Source: Verrucomicrobiaceae bacterium
Lineage (GTDB): Bacteria; Verrucomicrobiota; Verrucomicrobiia; Verrucomicrobiales; Akkermansiaceae
Assembly (NCBI GenBank): GCA_027484055.1
Contig: JAIXQH010000054.1
Location: 37,564-101,563 of the forward strand
Direction of reading: 5' to 3'
Length of the DNA stretch: 64,000 bases
How positions within the stretch are numbered: the first letter of the stretch is position 1; the number at the start of each line of letters is the position of its first letter. The notes beneath the pieces were generated by a model, which saw only the letters and a list, made by a program, of their open reading frames with translations, was not told the DNA's origin and did no database searches. The translations under genes and the position numbers were made by a program. This document shows positions 35,066-43,975 of this stretch, piece after piece.

Positions 35066-36319
35066 GTGCACGATTGGAATTTTATGTCAGTGATCATCGT
35101 ATCCGGGATTTTCATCCTCTGGAATCTTGAGTTTGCAGCCACGCTGCTGAATCTCAAAGCCTTCCCCACTGAAGTCCCTAAGCCGCTCACCAGCCTGATG
35201 GATGAGGAAAAACTGGCCAAAGCGCGTGACTACCTCCACGCCAACAGCCGCGTGGATCTGATCCAGTCCACTCTCTCGTTAGCCTTGCTACTCGCCTTCT
35301 GGTCGCTCGGTGGTTTCGGCTGGCTGGACGCGCTCGCACGGTCATTGACGGAATCCCTCGTCGGCGCAGGCTTGATTTTCCTGAGCCTACTGCTGCTGGG
35401 GCAGAGTCTCGTCGCACTGCCGTTTACCGTCTATGACACCTTTGTGATTGAACAGAAATTCGGCTTCAACCGCTCCACCGCCGCGACCTTCGTGATGGAT
35501 CGTCTTAAGGGACTGCTGCTCGGCGGCCTCATCGGTCTACCCATCGGTGCCGCTGTGCTGTGGATTTTCGGGAATGTCCCAAACGCTTGGCTCTGGGCTT
35601 GGATCACGGTTACCGCTTTCCAGCTCGTCCTCACCTACCTCGCGCCTTCACTGATCATGCCGCTTTTCAACAAATTCACCCCGATGCCTGAGGGCGAGCT
35701 GAAACAACGCATCGAGGCTCTCGGCGTGAAGTGCGGCTTCCCGCTTACCGGAGTTTTCATGATGGATGGTTCGAAACGCTCCACCAAGGCGAACGCGTTC
35801 TTCACAGGACTCGGGAAACAGAAAAAAATCGCCCTTTTTGACACCCTCGTCGAGAAAAGCACCCAGCCTGAACTCCTCGGAGTGCTCGCCCATGAAATCG
35901 GCCATTTCCGCTGTGGCCACATCAAACAGCGCCTCGCTGTGGGCATTCTCCAAACCGCCGTCATTTTCTTCCTGCTCGGCCTCGCGACAGATCCCCACGG
36001 CAGCTTTTCCAGGCTGCTCTTCGATGCGTTTGGCGTACCGATCATCTCCCCCCACGTTGGCCTCGTACTCTTCAGCATCTTGCTCGAACCGGTGAGTAAA
36101 ATCCTCGCCATCCTCGCAAACGCTTGGTCGCGGCGTCACGAATTCGAGGCAGACGCCTACGCCGCCACGGTCACCGGTGACGGAGCCCCCCTCGCCCAAG
36201 CCTTGAAAAAAATGACCGCTGACCACCTCTCACACCCTTCCCCCGCCGCGCTGCGTGTCTGGCTGGACTACTCCCACCCACCGCTGATTCAGCGCCTTCA
36301 AGCACTGGAACCGAAGTGA
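35066..36319 (+). CDS. Ste24/CAAX-prenyl-protease-1-type M48 membrane metallopeptidase
   Basis: A 417-residue zinc metalloprotease with several membrane spans. The active site is AHEIGHFRCGH (HExxH) near residue 275, with the third ligand in FEADAYAA near residue 355. The N-terminal half (YDTFVIEQKFGFNRST, then YLAPSLIMPLFNKFTPMPEG) is typical of the Ste24p subfamily rather than HtpX. Bacterial members probably act in membrane protein quality control. Start is a GTG at 35066 or an ATG at 35084. It is divergent from the PBP2 gene. Confidence 0.9.
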   Translation: MHDWNFMSVIIVSGIFILWNLEFAATLLNLKAFPTEVPKPLTSLMDEEKLAKARDYLHANSRVDLIQSTLSLALLLAFWSLGGFGWLDALARSLTESLVGAGLIFLSLLLLGQSLVALPFTVYDTFVIEQKFGFNRSTAATFVMDRLKGLLLGGLIGLPIGAAVLWIFGNVPNAWLWAWITVTAFQLVLTYLAPSLIMPLFNKFTPMPEGELKQRIEALGVKCGFPLTGVFMMDGSKRSTKANAFFTGLGKQKKIALFDTLVEKSTQPELLGVLAHEIGHFRCGHIKQRLAVGILQTAVIFFLLGLATDPHGSFSRLLFDAFGVPIISPHVGLVLFSILLEPVSKILAILANAWSRRHEFEADAYAATVTGDGAPLAQALKKMTADHLSHPSPAALRVWLDYSHPPLIQRLQALEPK

Positions 36320-36403
36320 TTGATCTTCAACCCACGGGAAAAAATTTATTCGCCCAACGCCACATTCACGCTAGAAACCCTTCAGCACTTACGTCTCCTT
36401 ACC

Positions 36404-37012
36404 ATGCCGCGCATCACCATCACTGTTCCTGAGAAAAACGCACAGCCTTATCGCTTCCCGCTGGCTAGCCAAGTCGTCAAACTCGGACGCAGTGCTGAAA
36501 ATGACGTCGTCATCGACTCCGGCTCGGTCTCCTCATTCCACGCCGAGATGCGCCGTACCCACGGCGGCTACGAACTCCACGACCTCGGCTCGACCAATGG
36601 TATCAAACTGGGTGAGGACAGCTACTCGTTCATCCCCCTGCGCAACGGCATGAGCGCGAAAATCGGCGATGTCGCCTTCGACTTTCTCCTTAGCGACGAA
36701 GAAATCAGCGCTCTAAGCCAAGAACGTGCGCCCGAGTCCGCGACAACGCCGACTCTAGTTTCGCTGACCCCCGCTTCCACGGGGCCTAGTGCTTCCACGG
36801 GGCCTAGTGCTTCCGCGAACCGCCCCGTGCCGAAGCCCGCCATCTACACCCAAGCCGCCTCTAGCAGCGGTGGAGGCACGATGCTGCTTTTCCTAATTTT
36901 CGCGGCAATGGCCTTCTGTGCAGGACTCGCCGTGCGTTACCAAAAAGAAACCGGCGGCTCGCTACCCGCCGCAGTCAAAGCGAAATTCCTCGCTCCACCC
37001 GCCGTGCGCTGA
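36404..37012 (+). CDS. FHA-domain protein with C-terminal membrane segment
   Basis: A 202-residue protein. Residues 20-100 form a forkhead-associated domain (VVKLGRSAENDVVIDSGSVS then HAEMRR, HDLGSTNGIKLG), which binds phosphothreonine peptides. A Ser/Thr/Pro-rich linker contains a duplicated ASTGPS unit, and one membrane span (GGGTMLLFLIFAAMAFCAGLAV) lies near residue 170. FHA proteins usually partner with Ser/Thr kinases, none of which is adjacent. The ATG at 36404 is chosen; the open frame to 36320 abuts the previous stop. Confidence 0.85.
   Translation: MPRITITVPEKNAQPYRFPLASQVVKLGRSAENDVVIDSGSVSSFHAEMRRTHGGYELHDLGSTNGIKLGEDSYSFIPLRNGMSAKIGDVAFDFLLSDEEISALSQERAPESATTPTLVSLTPASTGPSASTGPSASANRPVPKPAIYTQAASSSGGGTMLLFLIFAAMAFCAGLAVRYQKETGGSLPAAVKAKFLAPPAVR
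36773..36808. repeat. Exact 18-bp tandem duplication within the FHA linker
   Basis: The unit GCTTCCACGGGGCCTAGT occurs twice exactly and begins a third time. It is in frame and encodes ASTGPS twice. It looks like a recent slippage or contingency-type repeat in the linker. Confidence 0.9.
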
Positions 37013-37060
37013 AACACGCACGTCCGTCAAAATTTCCTCAGCGCATGAATGGTGAGAAAG

Positions 37061-37133
<73 letters not shown>

Positions 37134-37227
37134 TTGGGTGGTGACGCCGGAGGTTTAGCACCTCCTGACTTGAGGGCAACGGTAAAATGCCAGAGATCTC
37201 CGCATTCTTGTCTGATCTGACAATTTC

Positions 37228-38607
37228 ATGGACAAAGTCACGGGTTCGGACACTCACAACTTTCCGCAGATGGCCCTTCTTCACGAATCTCGACTCACCC
37301 TGCGGCTCGCATTTCCGCTCATGATCGGCCAACTGAGCCAGATGCTACTCGGCGTGGCGGATACGCTTATGGTCGGGCACTTGGGAGTGACGGAACTTGC
37401 CGCGCTGACTTTGGTCAACTCATTGGTTTACATCCCTTTCGTGTTCGGAATCGGCCTGTTGACCGGAGTTTCCGTTTTCACGTCCAATTCACAAGGCGCC
37501 AATGACCGCGCCGGAGCACGTGGGAGTTGCCGACATGGCCTGTATCTCGGGCTGGCCCTGGGGGTGCTTTTATTCGGCATCGGTTGGTTGGTCTCGCTCC
37601 AACTCGCGCATCTCGGGCAGCCCACTGCGGTGGCTGCGCGCGCCACGCATTTTTTCCGCATCATCATGGCGTCCTTGATCCCTGCTCTGGCAGCGATGGC
37701 GCTGAAAAACCATGCCGACGCACTCCAGCGCCCATGGCCACCGTTTTGGATTTTTCTCGGTGGCGTCGTGCTCAACGTGGGACTGAATTGGGTAATGATT
37801 CATGGGAAATTCGGCTGCCCGGCGCTTGGTATGGAGGGCGCTGCGTGGGCCACGCTGATTGCCCGAACCTGCATTCTCGCCGCGATGATCCTTTGGCTAC
37901 TCCGCGCCAAGGGACTCCGTGAGTGGGTACCTTACCGCTGGTTTCGCACGCCTGACTTCACCGACATCCGGCGCTTACTCTCAGTCGGATTCCCAGCGAG
38001 CCTTCAAATGCTGTGTGAAGTCACCGCCTTTTCCATGGCGGGCTTGATCATGGGCCGGTTCGGTCAGAATGCGATGGCGGCGCATCAAATCGCGATCACC
38101 CTAGCAGGGACGGCTTTCATGATCCCACTGGGCTTGTCAATGGCCCTCACCGTGCAAATCGGGCGGGCTGACGGAGCCGGGGAGCAATCCCGGCTGCGAC
38201 CCATCGTCCTTTCCGGCTGGATTCTAGCCGCAGGCTATTCGCTGGTAGCTGCTGGGATTTTCCTCATTTTTGGAAAATTTCTTGCCTCACTATTCATCCA
38301 TGTACCGGAGGTTATCTCCCAAGCAAGTTCCCTGTTAGTGGTCGTGGGAGTTTTCCAACTGGTGGATAGCATTCAAGTTGCATCATCTGCCATGTTGCGG
38401 GGCTTACAAGATGCACGCGTGCCTGCGGTGATGGGATTCACGGCTTACTGGCTGGTCGGGTTACCCATAGCCGCGGGCTTGGCCTTCGTCTTTAAAATGG
38501 CAGCACTCGGCGTGTGGTGGGGGCTCGCAGTGGGACTATTCATCGCCTGCATCACCCTCGCACCACGCTTGTGGAATCGCACACGAGGTGCTAATTCAAC
38601 CCGATGA
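37228..38607 (+). CDS. MATE-family efflux transporter (NorM-like)
   Basis: A cation-coupled multidrug exporter of 459 residues with about twelve spans. The N-terminal PLMIGQLSQMLLGVADTLMVGHLG and the matching second half (GFPASLQMLCEVTAFSMAGLIMGRFG) show the internal duplication of MATE proteins. An ATG at 37270 (MALLHESRL) is an alternative start. Its stop overlaps the start of the nuclease gene as ATGA at 38604, so the two are translationally coupled, an unusual partnership. Confidence 0.9.
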   Translation: MDKVTGSDTHNFPQMALLHESRLTLRLAFPLMIGQLSQMLLGVADTLMVGHLGVTELAALTLVNSLVYIPFVFGIGLLTGVSVFTSNSQGANDRAGARGSCRHGLYLGLALGVLLFGIGWLVSLQLAHLGQPTAVAARATHFFRIIMASLIPALAAMALKNHADALQRPWPPFWIFLGGVVLNVGLNWVMIHGKFGCPALGMEGAAWATLIARTCILAAMILWLLRAKGLREWVPYRWFRTPDFTDIRRLLSVGFPASLQMLCEVTAFSMAGLIMGRFGQNAMAAHQIAITLAGTAFMIPLGLSMALTVQIGRADGAGEQSRLRPIVLSGWILAAGYSLVAAGIFLIFGKFLASLFIHVPEVISQASSLLVVVGVFQLVDSIQVASSAMLRGLQDARVPAVMGFTAYWLVGLPIAAGLAFVFKMAALGVWWGLAVGLFIACITLAPRLWNRTRGANSTR

Positions 38608-39458
38608 AGTTCTTTGGATTCACCGCTTTACTCGGCCTAGCCTCAAGCCTTCTCGCCGCAGATCTCCAAAAAATCCCCAATTGTACGCTCGTCCCGACCG
38701 AGTGGGCAGATGGCGATAGCTTCTTGGTGAAATTTCCCGATGGGACCGAAAAAACCATCCGCCTTTATGGGGCCGATTGCATCGAAATGCATGTCACTGG
38801 AAGTGAGTCCAATACTCAACGTTTGAGAGATCAACGCCGTTACTTCGGCATCGATGACATCTTGGTTGCTAAAACTTTCGGCGAGTCCGCAAAAGCCGCA
38901 AGCTCCCGTGCCCTCGCCGCCCCCTTCACCGTCTTTACGATCTTCGCAGACGCCCGCGGCGACAGTCGGTTTCCACGTGTCTATGGATTCGTGATCACCG
39001 CCGAGGGGAAAAACCTTTCAGAATGGCTCGTTTCTCAAGGCCTAGCCCGTGCCTTTGGCGTGGTCAGACAAGAGCCCAATGGCAATAGTGGCAACGAATG
39101 GCGCGAGCAGCTTCTTGATTTAGAACTACTCGCCGCCCGTGCTGGGAAAGGCGCTTGGAGCCGCACCAATTGGGAAAAACTACCCCGGATTCGCGAAGAA
39201 GCTCGGCGCGAATCCGCTGAAATCGAATCCGCTCAGGGAGGCCAAAAAGCCGTCGAAGGTAAAACCATCGACCTCAACACCGCCTCGCGTGACGAATTGA
39301 TGACCTTGCCCAGCGTCGGCGAAAAAACAGCCATCCGGATCATCGCAAGACGTCCCTACCACACCATCGAAGACCTACTCGCCGTAGACGGCATCGGTCC
39401 CAGCACCTTACTGAAAATCCGCAGCTTCATTACTGTGCCTAATAATACTAAAAATTGA
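38604..39458 (+). CDS. Exported staphylococcal-nuclease-like protein fused to a ComEA-type HhH domain
   Basis: A 284-residue protein with an N-terminal signal peptide (FFGFTALLGLASSLLA). A thermonuclease-like SNase domain covers about residues 28-185 (WADGDSFLVKFPDGTEKTIRLYG, then RVYGFVITAEGKNLSEWLV). A charged linker leads to a C-terminal ComEA-like helix-hairpin-helix region (DLNTASRDELMTLPSVG then VDGIGPSTLLKIR). The combination suggests extracytoplasmic DNA binding and cleavage, perhaps in DNA uptake or nutrient scavenging. It is coupled to the MATE gene, and its stop codon lies inside the hipBA upstream palindrome. Confidence 0.82.
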   Translation: MKFFGFTALLGLASSLLAADLQKIPNCTLVPTEWADGDSFLVKFPDGTEKTIRLYGADCIEMHVTGSESNTQRLRDQRRYFGIDDILVAKTFGESAKAASSRALAAPFTVFTIFADARGDSRFPRVYGFVITAEGKNLSEWLVSQGLARAFGVVRQEPNGNSGNEWREQLLDLELLAARAGKGAWSRTNWEKLPRIREEARRESAEIESAQGGQKAVEGKTIDLNTASRDELMTLPSVGEKTAIRIIARRPYHTIEDLLAVDGIGPSTLLKIRSFITVPNNTKN

Positions 39459-39514
39459 GCAATATCTCGCTCAAATTAGCCATAAAACGGCCAATTTGAG
39501 AGTATTATTGCTCA
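39456..39514. promoter_or_regulatory. Nested inverted repeats upstream of hipBA (candidate HipB operator)
   Basis: Outer arms TGAGCAATA (39456) and TATTGCTCA (39506) enclose inner arms CTCAAATTAGCC (39470) and GGCCAATTTGAG (39489), 11 of 12 matched. The outer left arm includes the stop codon of the nuclease gene. The region ends about 85 bp before hipB. HipB proteins autoregulate by binding paired palindromes, so this is the obvious candidate operator. Confidence 0.6.
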
Positions 39515-39600
39515 TGAATAATAAAATAGTTGTAGCACGCGTAGAAATCTGCTCAATTAGGGCTGTAAAGCTACTTTTTGAGAGATTTATTACTCATTTT

Positions 39601-39942
39601 ATGCTCCAATTTCTTTCCAATCCACAGATCGAGCAAGAGCTGGGCAAGCGCCTCAAAAACCACCGCGTGGACCTCAACCTCAGCCAATCCGTCATTGCCA
39701 CGCGCAGCGGACTCTCCCGCCGAACCATCACCGCAATTGAGAATGGTGAAGGCTCCACCCTGACGTCACTCATCGCCATTCTCCGTGCGCTCAATGCCTT
39801 GGACACACTAGAAAGCTTCTTGCCAGATCCTGGCCCCAGCCCGATGGCGCTGGCGCGCTTGCAAGAGAACCCCACCAAATACCCTTCCAAACCCCGCAAA
39901 TCCCCCACCCCGACGGCTTGGAAATGGGGAGATGAAACGTGA
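39601..39942 (+). CDS. hipB: HipB-type antitoxin / XRE-family repressor
   Basis: A 113-residue protein with a helix-turn-helix of the XRE/Cro type: ELGKRLKNHRVDLNLSQSVIATRSGLSRRTITAIENGEG. Its tail is rich in Pro and Lys and ends AWKWGDET. It precedes hipA on the same strand with a 34-bp gap, the normal antitoxin-toxin order. The ATG at 39601 is chosen over an open frame from 39496, which would run through palindrome-rich promoter DNA. It should neutralise HipA and repress the operon. Confidence 0.85.
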   Translation: MLQFLSNPQIEQELGKRLKNHRVDLNLSQSVIATRSGLSRRTITAIENGEGSTLTSLIAILRALNALDTLESFLPDPGPSPMALARLQENPTKYPSKPRKSPTPTAWKWGDET

Positions 39943-39960
39943 TATCTCTGGAGATATCAC
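39939..39960. promoter_or_regulatory. Perfect 22-bp palindrome between hipB and hipA
   Basis: GTGATATCTC-TG-GAGATATCAC has 10-bp perfect arms, overlaps the hipB stop codon and ends 16 bp before hipA. It could be a second operator or an RNA hairpin setting the HipB:HipA ratio. There is no T-tract, so it is not a simple terminator. Confidence 0.6.
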
Positions 39961-39976
39961 CCTGAGCGCCTAAGCC

Positions 39977-41272
39977 ATGACGTCCGCGATTATCGAGCTG
40001 TACGACACCACCGTTGGGGCGGTGACTTGGAATTCAGATCGCGAGCTCGGGACTTTTGAATATGATGCTAAATTCCTGAAAAGTGGCATTGAAGTCTCGC
40101 CCATCATAATGCCGTTAGGCCCAGGGCGCTTCGTGTTTCCAAATCTTCCACGCGAGACATTCAAAGGACTGCCCGGACTCCTCGCAGACGCCCTCCCTGA
40201 CAAGTTTGGCAACCTTCTCATCGACCAATGGCTGGCACGCCAAGGACGGACGCCACAGTCATTTGATCCAGTCGAGCGGCTTTGTTACCTCGGCTCACGG
40301 GCCATGGGCGCTTTGGAATTTCAACCCACATTACTCCAGACTACCGCTTCGGAAACCTTGCATCTTGAAACTCTCATTCAGCTTGCGAACGACGCTCTAG
40401 CCTCTCGGGAAAGCCTCCACACCAACCTCTCTGAGCCGCCAGAAGCGCTGGCGACCATTCTGCGCGTCGGCACCTCAGCCGGCGGAGCACGCGCGAAAGC
40501 CGTCATCGCCTGGAACCCAAAAACCGGAGAAATCCGCTCAGGCCAAGTCCCTGCCACCCAAGGGTTTGAGCCATGGCTGCTGAAGTTTGACGGCGTCGCG
40601 GCCAACCGGGATAAAGAACTCACGGATCCACTCGGTTATGGCCGCATCGAATATGCTTACCATCTGATGGCCCGCGCGGCCGGGATCACGATGAGCGATT
40701 GCCGCTTACTGGAGGAAAATGGTCGTGCTCATTTCATGACTCGCCGCTTCGACCGTGGTGCTGCTGGGGGAAAATTTCACATGCAGAGTCTCTGCGCGAT
40801 GGCTCACTACGACTTCAACCAAGCCGGAGCCTATTCTTACGAACAAGCGTTTCAAGTCGCCCGCCGCTTAGGTCTGCCCCAGCCGGATCTCACCGAGCTG
40901 TATCGCCGCGCGTTGTTCAACATCCTCGCTCGCAATCAGGACGACCACACCAAGAACATCGCCTTCATCATGGACCGCCGCGGTGGCTGGCGGCTCGCTC
41001 CTGCGTATGACCTGATCTATGCTTACAATCCGAGTGGCGCATGGACGAGTCGCCACCAAATGACGCTCGCCGGGAAGCGCGGGGACTTCACCAGCCAGGA
41101 CCTTCTAGAAACGGCAGGCGCAGCTAATCTCAAGCCCGCCATGGCGAAAAAACTGTTTCGCCAAGTCCATGGAGCCGTCAAGGAATGGCGAAGTTTCGCA
41201 AAAATCGCGGAAATCACTCCCCTGTGGACCGAAGAAATTCAGCGCCATTTGCGCCTTACCCTCGAACCATGA
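39977..41272 (+). CDS. hipA: HipA-type serine/threonine kinase toxin
   Basis: A 431-residue kinase toxin. In E. coli, HipA phosphorylates glutamyl-tRNA synthetase and induces persistence. The N-terminal part has GLPGLLADALPDKFGN. The Ser/Gly loop GTSAGGARAKAVIAW corresponds to the flexible autophosphorylation and ATP-binding loop. The catalytic segment ARNQDDHTKNIAFIM provides the catalytic Asp and Asn, followed by the metal-binding Asp in APAYDLIYA. All key residues look present, so it should be active. It is the second gene of the hipBA operon. The substrate may differ from E. coli. Confidence 0.9.
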   Translation: MTSAIIELYDTTVGAVTWNSDRELGTFEYDAKFLKSGIEVSPIIMPLGPGRFVFPNLPRETFKGLPGLLADALPDKFGNLLIDQWLARQGRTPQSFDPVERLCYLGSRAMGALEFQPTLLQTTASETLHLETLIQLANDALASRESLHTNLSEPPEALATILRVGTSAGGARAKAVIAWNPKTGEIRSGQVPATQGFEPWLLKFDGVAANRDKELTDPLGYGRIEYAYHLMARAAGITMSDCRLLEENGRAHFMTRRFDRGAAGGKFHMQSLCAMAHYDFNQAGAYSYEQAFQVARRLGLPQPDLTELYRRALFNILARNQDDHTKNIAFIMDRRGGWRLAPAYDLIYAYNPSGAWTSRHQMTLAGKRGDFTSQDLLETAGAANLKPAMAKKLFRQVHGAVKEWRSFAKIAEITPLWTEEIQRHLRLTLEP

Positions 41273-41331
41273 AGGGATTGCGCGGCATGATATCCAGATT
41301 GAAAAAAATTCAAGCTATTAAATTTTCGGGG

Positions 41332-41347
41332 TGGCACGATTTTTGCT
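41332..41347 (+). promoter_or_regulatory. Sigma-54 (-24/-12) promoter of rpoN
   Basis: TGGCACG-ATTT-TTGCT matches the sigma-54 consensus TGGCACGNNNNTTGCW at every defined base, with exact GG-N10-GC spacing. A start site about 11 bp after the -12 GC would give a 5' leader near 50 nt before the rpoN ATG at 41406. An AT-rich tract (41301-41327) lies upstream. It implies that rpoN is transcribed by its own product. Confidence 0.8.
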
Positions 41348-41405
41348 TCGCTTTTGCCACCCACGTTATTATAGCCTGAGTCCGTAAGCAACTTGCTGAC
41401 TGTTA

Positions 41406-42806
41406 ATGGCTGACGTATTCCTCCATCAATCTCTTTCCCAACAACAAACTCTCGCGCCACAGATGCGCAAGAGCTTGGAGATTCTCCAAGCGGGAACTTT
41501 GGAGCTGACCCAACTCGTTCGCCAAGCCCTTGAGACCAATCCTGTGCTGGAAGATCTCACGGAGATCATCTCACTGGATGATGACATGCCAGAGGGTGAT
41601 GAAGCGGATTCTTTGAGCTACATGAACGAGACCGACGATGATTGGCGGGATCGCTCGATCATGGATGGGAAAAACTCTCCGTGGACCAGTGACGACGAGG
41701 AGCGTCGCCAACGGATCTACGACTCCATCGTCGCCCCAGAGACTCTCCAGCAACATCTTCAAAATCAGCTCGACCTCTCCATGGTCGAGCCAAAAGTCCG
41801 CGAGGCCGCTCAGGCGATTTTGGGGAATTTGGACGATCGAGGGTTTCTCGATTTACCCGCCCGCGCTCTGGCGATACGGCTCAAGATTAGCACTCGGCAC
41901 ATGGATGAAGCGCTGAAATTGGTCCAGTCCTTTGATCCGATCGGCATCGGTGCCACGGGGATCGCCGAGTCGCTGCTGCTCCAGCTAGAGCTCACAACCG
42001 GCCATGAAACCATCGAATACAAAATCGTCCGGGATCACTTGGAGGACTTGGCACGCAAGCGTCACCCACAGATTGCACGCGCCTTGGGGACTACGGTCGA
42101 GCGCGTCGCTGAAGCCGCCTCGCGGATTGGTCGCCTCACGCCCAATCCAGGTGGCGAGTTCGACCCCACGGGGAACCCCTACATTTTACCCGATGTCGTC
42201 ATCGAGCGGGACGACGACCGGAAATGGTATGCACGGCTGACTGGCGAGCATCTGCCGAACTTGCGCATCAACGACTTCTACAAGGACATGATCGGGAAAA
42301 ACGGCACGGATGCGAAAGCTCGCCAATTTCTCCGCGACCAAATCCGTGACGGACGCAGTCTCATTCACGCGATTTCGCTGCGCCAAGAAACGATTTTAGC
42401 AATTGCCCACAAACTCATCGAGCATCAGTCCGCCTTCCTTACCAAGGGGCCGCGCCATTTGCGCCCGTTAACGATGAATGACATCGCCGACGAGCTGAGC
42501 CTCCACGCGACGACCATTTCCCGAGCCGTGGCGGGTAAGTATGTATTCACCCCGCACGGCTTGATGGAAATGCGGGCCTTTTTCGCCACGGGATATCAGA
42601 CCAGTGATGGCACGGAAGTCTCGAACGCCGGAGTGCGCGAGGCAATCCAGCAACTTGTGAGCCAGGAAAATGCCGCACGCCCGCTGTCGGATGAGTTCTT
42701 GATGAAAGCGCTCGACACCCAAGGGATCAAAATCGCTCGCCGCACCGTGGCGAAATACCGCGAGCAATTGAACATCCTACCCTCTCATTTGAGAAAAACG
42801 TTCTAA
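41406..42806 (+). CDS. rpoN: RNA polymerase sigma-54 factor
   Basis: Alternative sigma factor of 466 residues. The glutamine-rich region I (LSQQQTLAPQMRKSLEILQ) interacts with activators. An acidic stretch follows (SLDDDMPEGDEADSL), then the core-binding domain, the HTH region (MNDIADELSLHATTISRAV) and the RpoN box ARRTVAKYRE near the C-terminus. Length is typical. No PTS-Ntr or hpf genes follow, unlike in Proteobacteria. The stop codon abuts the stop of the convergent aminotransferase gene. Confidence 0.96.
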   Translation: MADVFLHQSLSQQQTLAPQMRKSLEILQAGTLELTQLVRQALETNPVLEDLTEIISLDDDMPEGDEADSLSYMNETDDDWRDRSIMDGKNSPWTSDDEERRQRIYDSIVAPETLQQHLQNQLDLSMVEPKVREAAQAILGNLDDRGFLDLPARALAIRLKISTRHMDEALKLVQSFDPIGIGATGIAESLLLQLELTTGHETIEYKIVRDHLEDLARKRHPQIARALGTTVERVAEAASRIGRLTPNPGGEFDPTGNPYILPDVVIERDDDRKWYARLTGEHLPNLRINDFYKDMIGKNGTDAKARQFLRDQIRDGRSLIHAISLRQETILAIAHKLIEHQSAFLTKGPRHLRPLTMNDIADELSLHATTISRAVAGKYVFTPHGLMEMRAFFATGYQTSDGTEVSNAGVREAIQQLVSQENAARPLSDEFLMKALDTQGIKIARRTVAKYREQLNILPSHLRKTF

Positions 42807-43943
42807 TCAAAGCGCGGCGGCAATTTTTTCGAGACCCTCAAGCATCCGCTCACGCGGGCAGCCGAAGTTGAAGCGAATCCAGCCTGGCCAGCCGAAATAG
42901 GCACCGTCCGAGAGGAAAAGTCCGGCCTTTTTCTCAAAGTGGAGTGCTGGATTCTCGACGCCCATTCCACGGGCGTCGATCCAAGCGAGATAGGTCGCCT
43001 CACCCGCTGCCACTTTGAGAATGGGGCAACGCGTCTGGATGAACTCGACGAGGCAATCGCGATTTCCTTTTAAATAGGTCACCAATTCGTTCCGCCACGG
43101 CTCACCTTGGCGGTAGGCTGCCTCAGCCGCGTAGTAGGCGAGGGCGTTGATTTCACAGAGTGTATGACCACGCGCAGCACAGAATTTACGCCGCAGCGAG
43201 TCGTCAGGAATGACCGCAAAGGCGTAGCCGAGGCCGGCGATGTTCCAAGTCTTGCTAGGAGCCAGCAGCGTGATGCTGCGGGCCGCAAGCGCGGTGGGCA
43301 GATTCAGCGCGGAGAAATGGGGTGTCGACACTTCGTCGAAAATCAAGTCGCAATGAATTTCATCCGAGACGAGCACGAGGTCGTGGGTCTGGCAAAACTC
43401 CGCCAAGCGGGTGATTTCCGCTGCGGTGAAGACCCGGCCTAGGGGGTTTTGCGGGTTGCAGAGCAGGAAAACTTTCGTCTCAGGGGTGACGGCATTTTCC
43501 AGCGCCGCCCAGTCAAAAGTCCATGCCCCATCGACCGCGACATGGTCCACAGCGATCAGCGACACGTGAGCATCATGGTGGACACCGATGAACGGTGGGT
43601 AAACCGGCGTGCAGGTCATCACCGCGTCACCCGGCTTGCAGAAAGCGCGGGCGGCGAGTGAAAGTGCAGGCACCAGTCCGCCTAGGTGGACGACTTGGTC
43701 CAGCGTGACAGTCGCTTGGCGGCGCTCTCGCAAGTAGTCGATCACCGCCTCATTCAGGCCCGCGTGTGGCTGGGCATAGCCAAAAATCCCGTGGTCAACC
43801 CGCTCGTGCAGGGATTCTAGAATCACCGGGGCTGAGCCGAAATCCATGTCTGCGACCCAGAAGGGATCGAGCTCGGGACGGCGGTCATACTTGATACAGC
43901 CCGTGCCGAGACGTGGGATGACGGTGTCAAAATCAAAAGACAT
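42807..43943 (-). CDS. PatB/MalY-type PLP C-S lyase or aminotransferase
   Basis: A 378-residue fold-type I PLP enzyme of the PatB/MalY group, probably a cystathionine beta-lyase. Visible words are WVADMDFGSAPVI at the N-terminus, LCNPQNPLGRVF, VLVSDEIHCDLIF (cofactor Asp) and the Schiff-base lysine in LLAPSKTWNIAGLG. The ATG at 43943 is chosen; the frame to 44201 shadows thrC. It is the last gene of the thrB-thrC cluster, 32 bp after thrC, which ties it to homoserine and sulfur amino acid metabolism. Cystathionine cleavage to homocysteine would complement the synthase at 15565. Confidence 0.85.
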   Translation of the reverse strand: MSFDFDTVIPRLGTGCIKYDRRPELDPFWVADMDFGSAPVILESLHERVDHGIFGYAQPHAGLNEAVIDYLRERRQATVTLDQVVHLGGLVPALSLAARAFCKPGDAVMTCTPVYPPFIGVHHDAHVSLIAVDHVAVDGAWTFDWAALENAVTPETKVFLLCNPQNPLGRVFTAAEITRLAEFCQTHDLVLVSDEIHCDLIFDEVSTPHFSALNLPTALAARSITLLAPSKTWNIAGLGYAFAVIPDDSLRRKFCAARGHTLCEINALAYYAAEAAYRQGEPWRNELVTYLKGNRDCLVEFIQTRCPILKVAAGEATYLAWIDARGMGVENPALHFEKKAGLFLSDGAYFGWPGWIRFNFGCPRERMLEGLEKIAAAL

Positions 43944-43975
43944 AAAACGAGGAAATGGAAAGGATTCGAGAGGTT

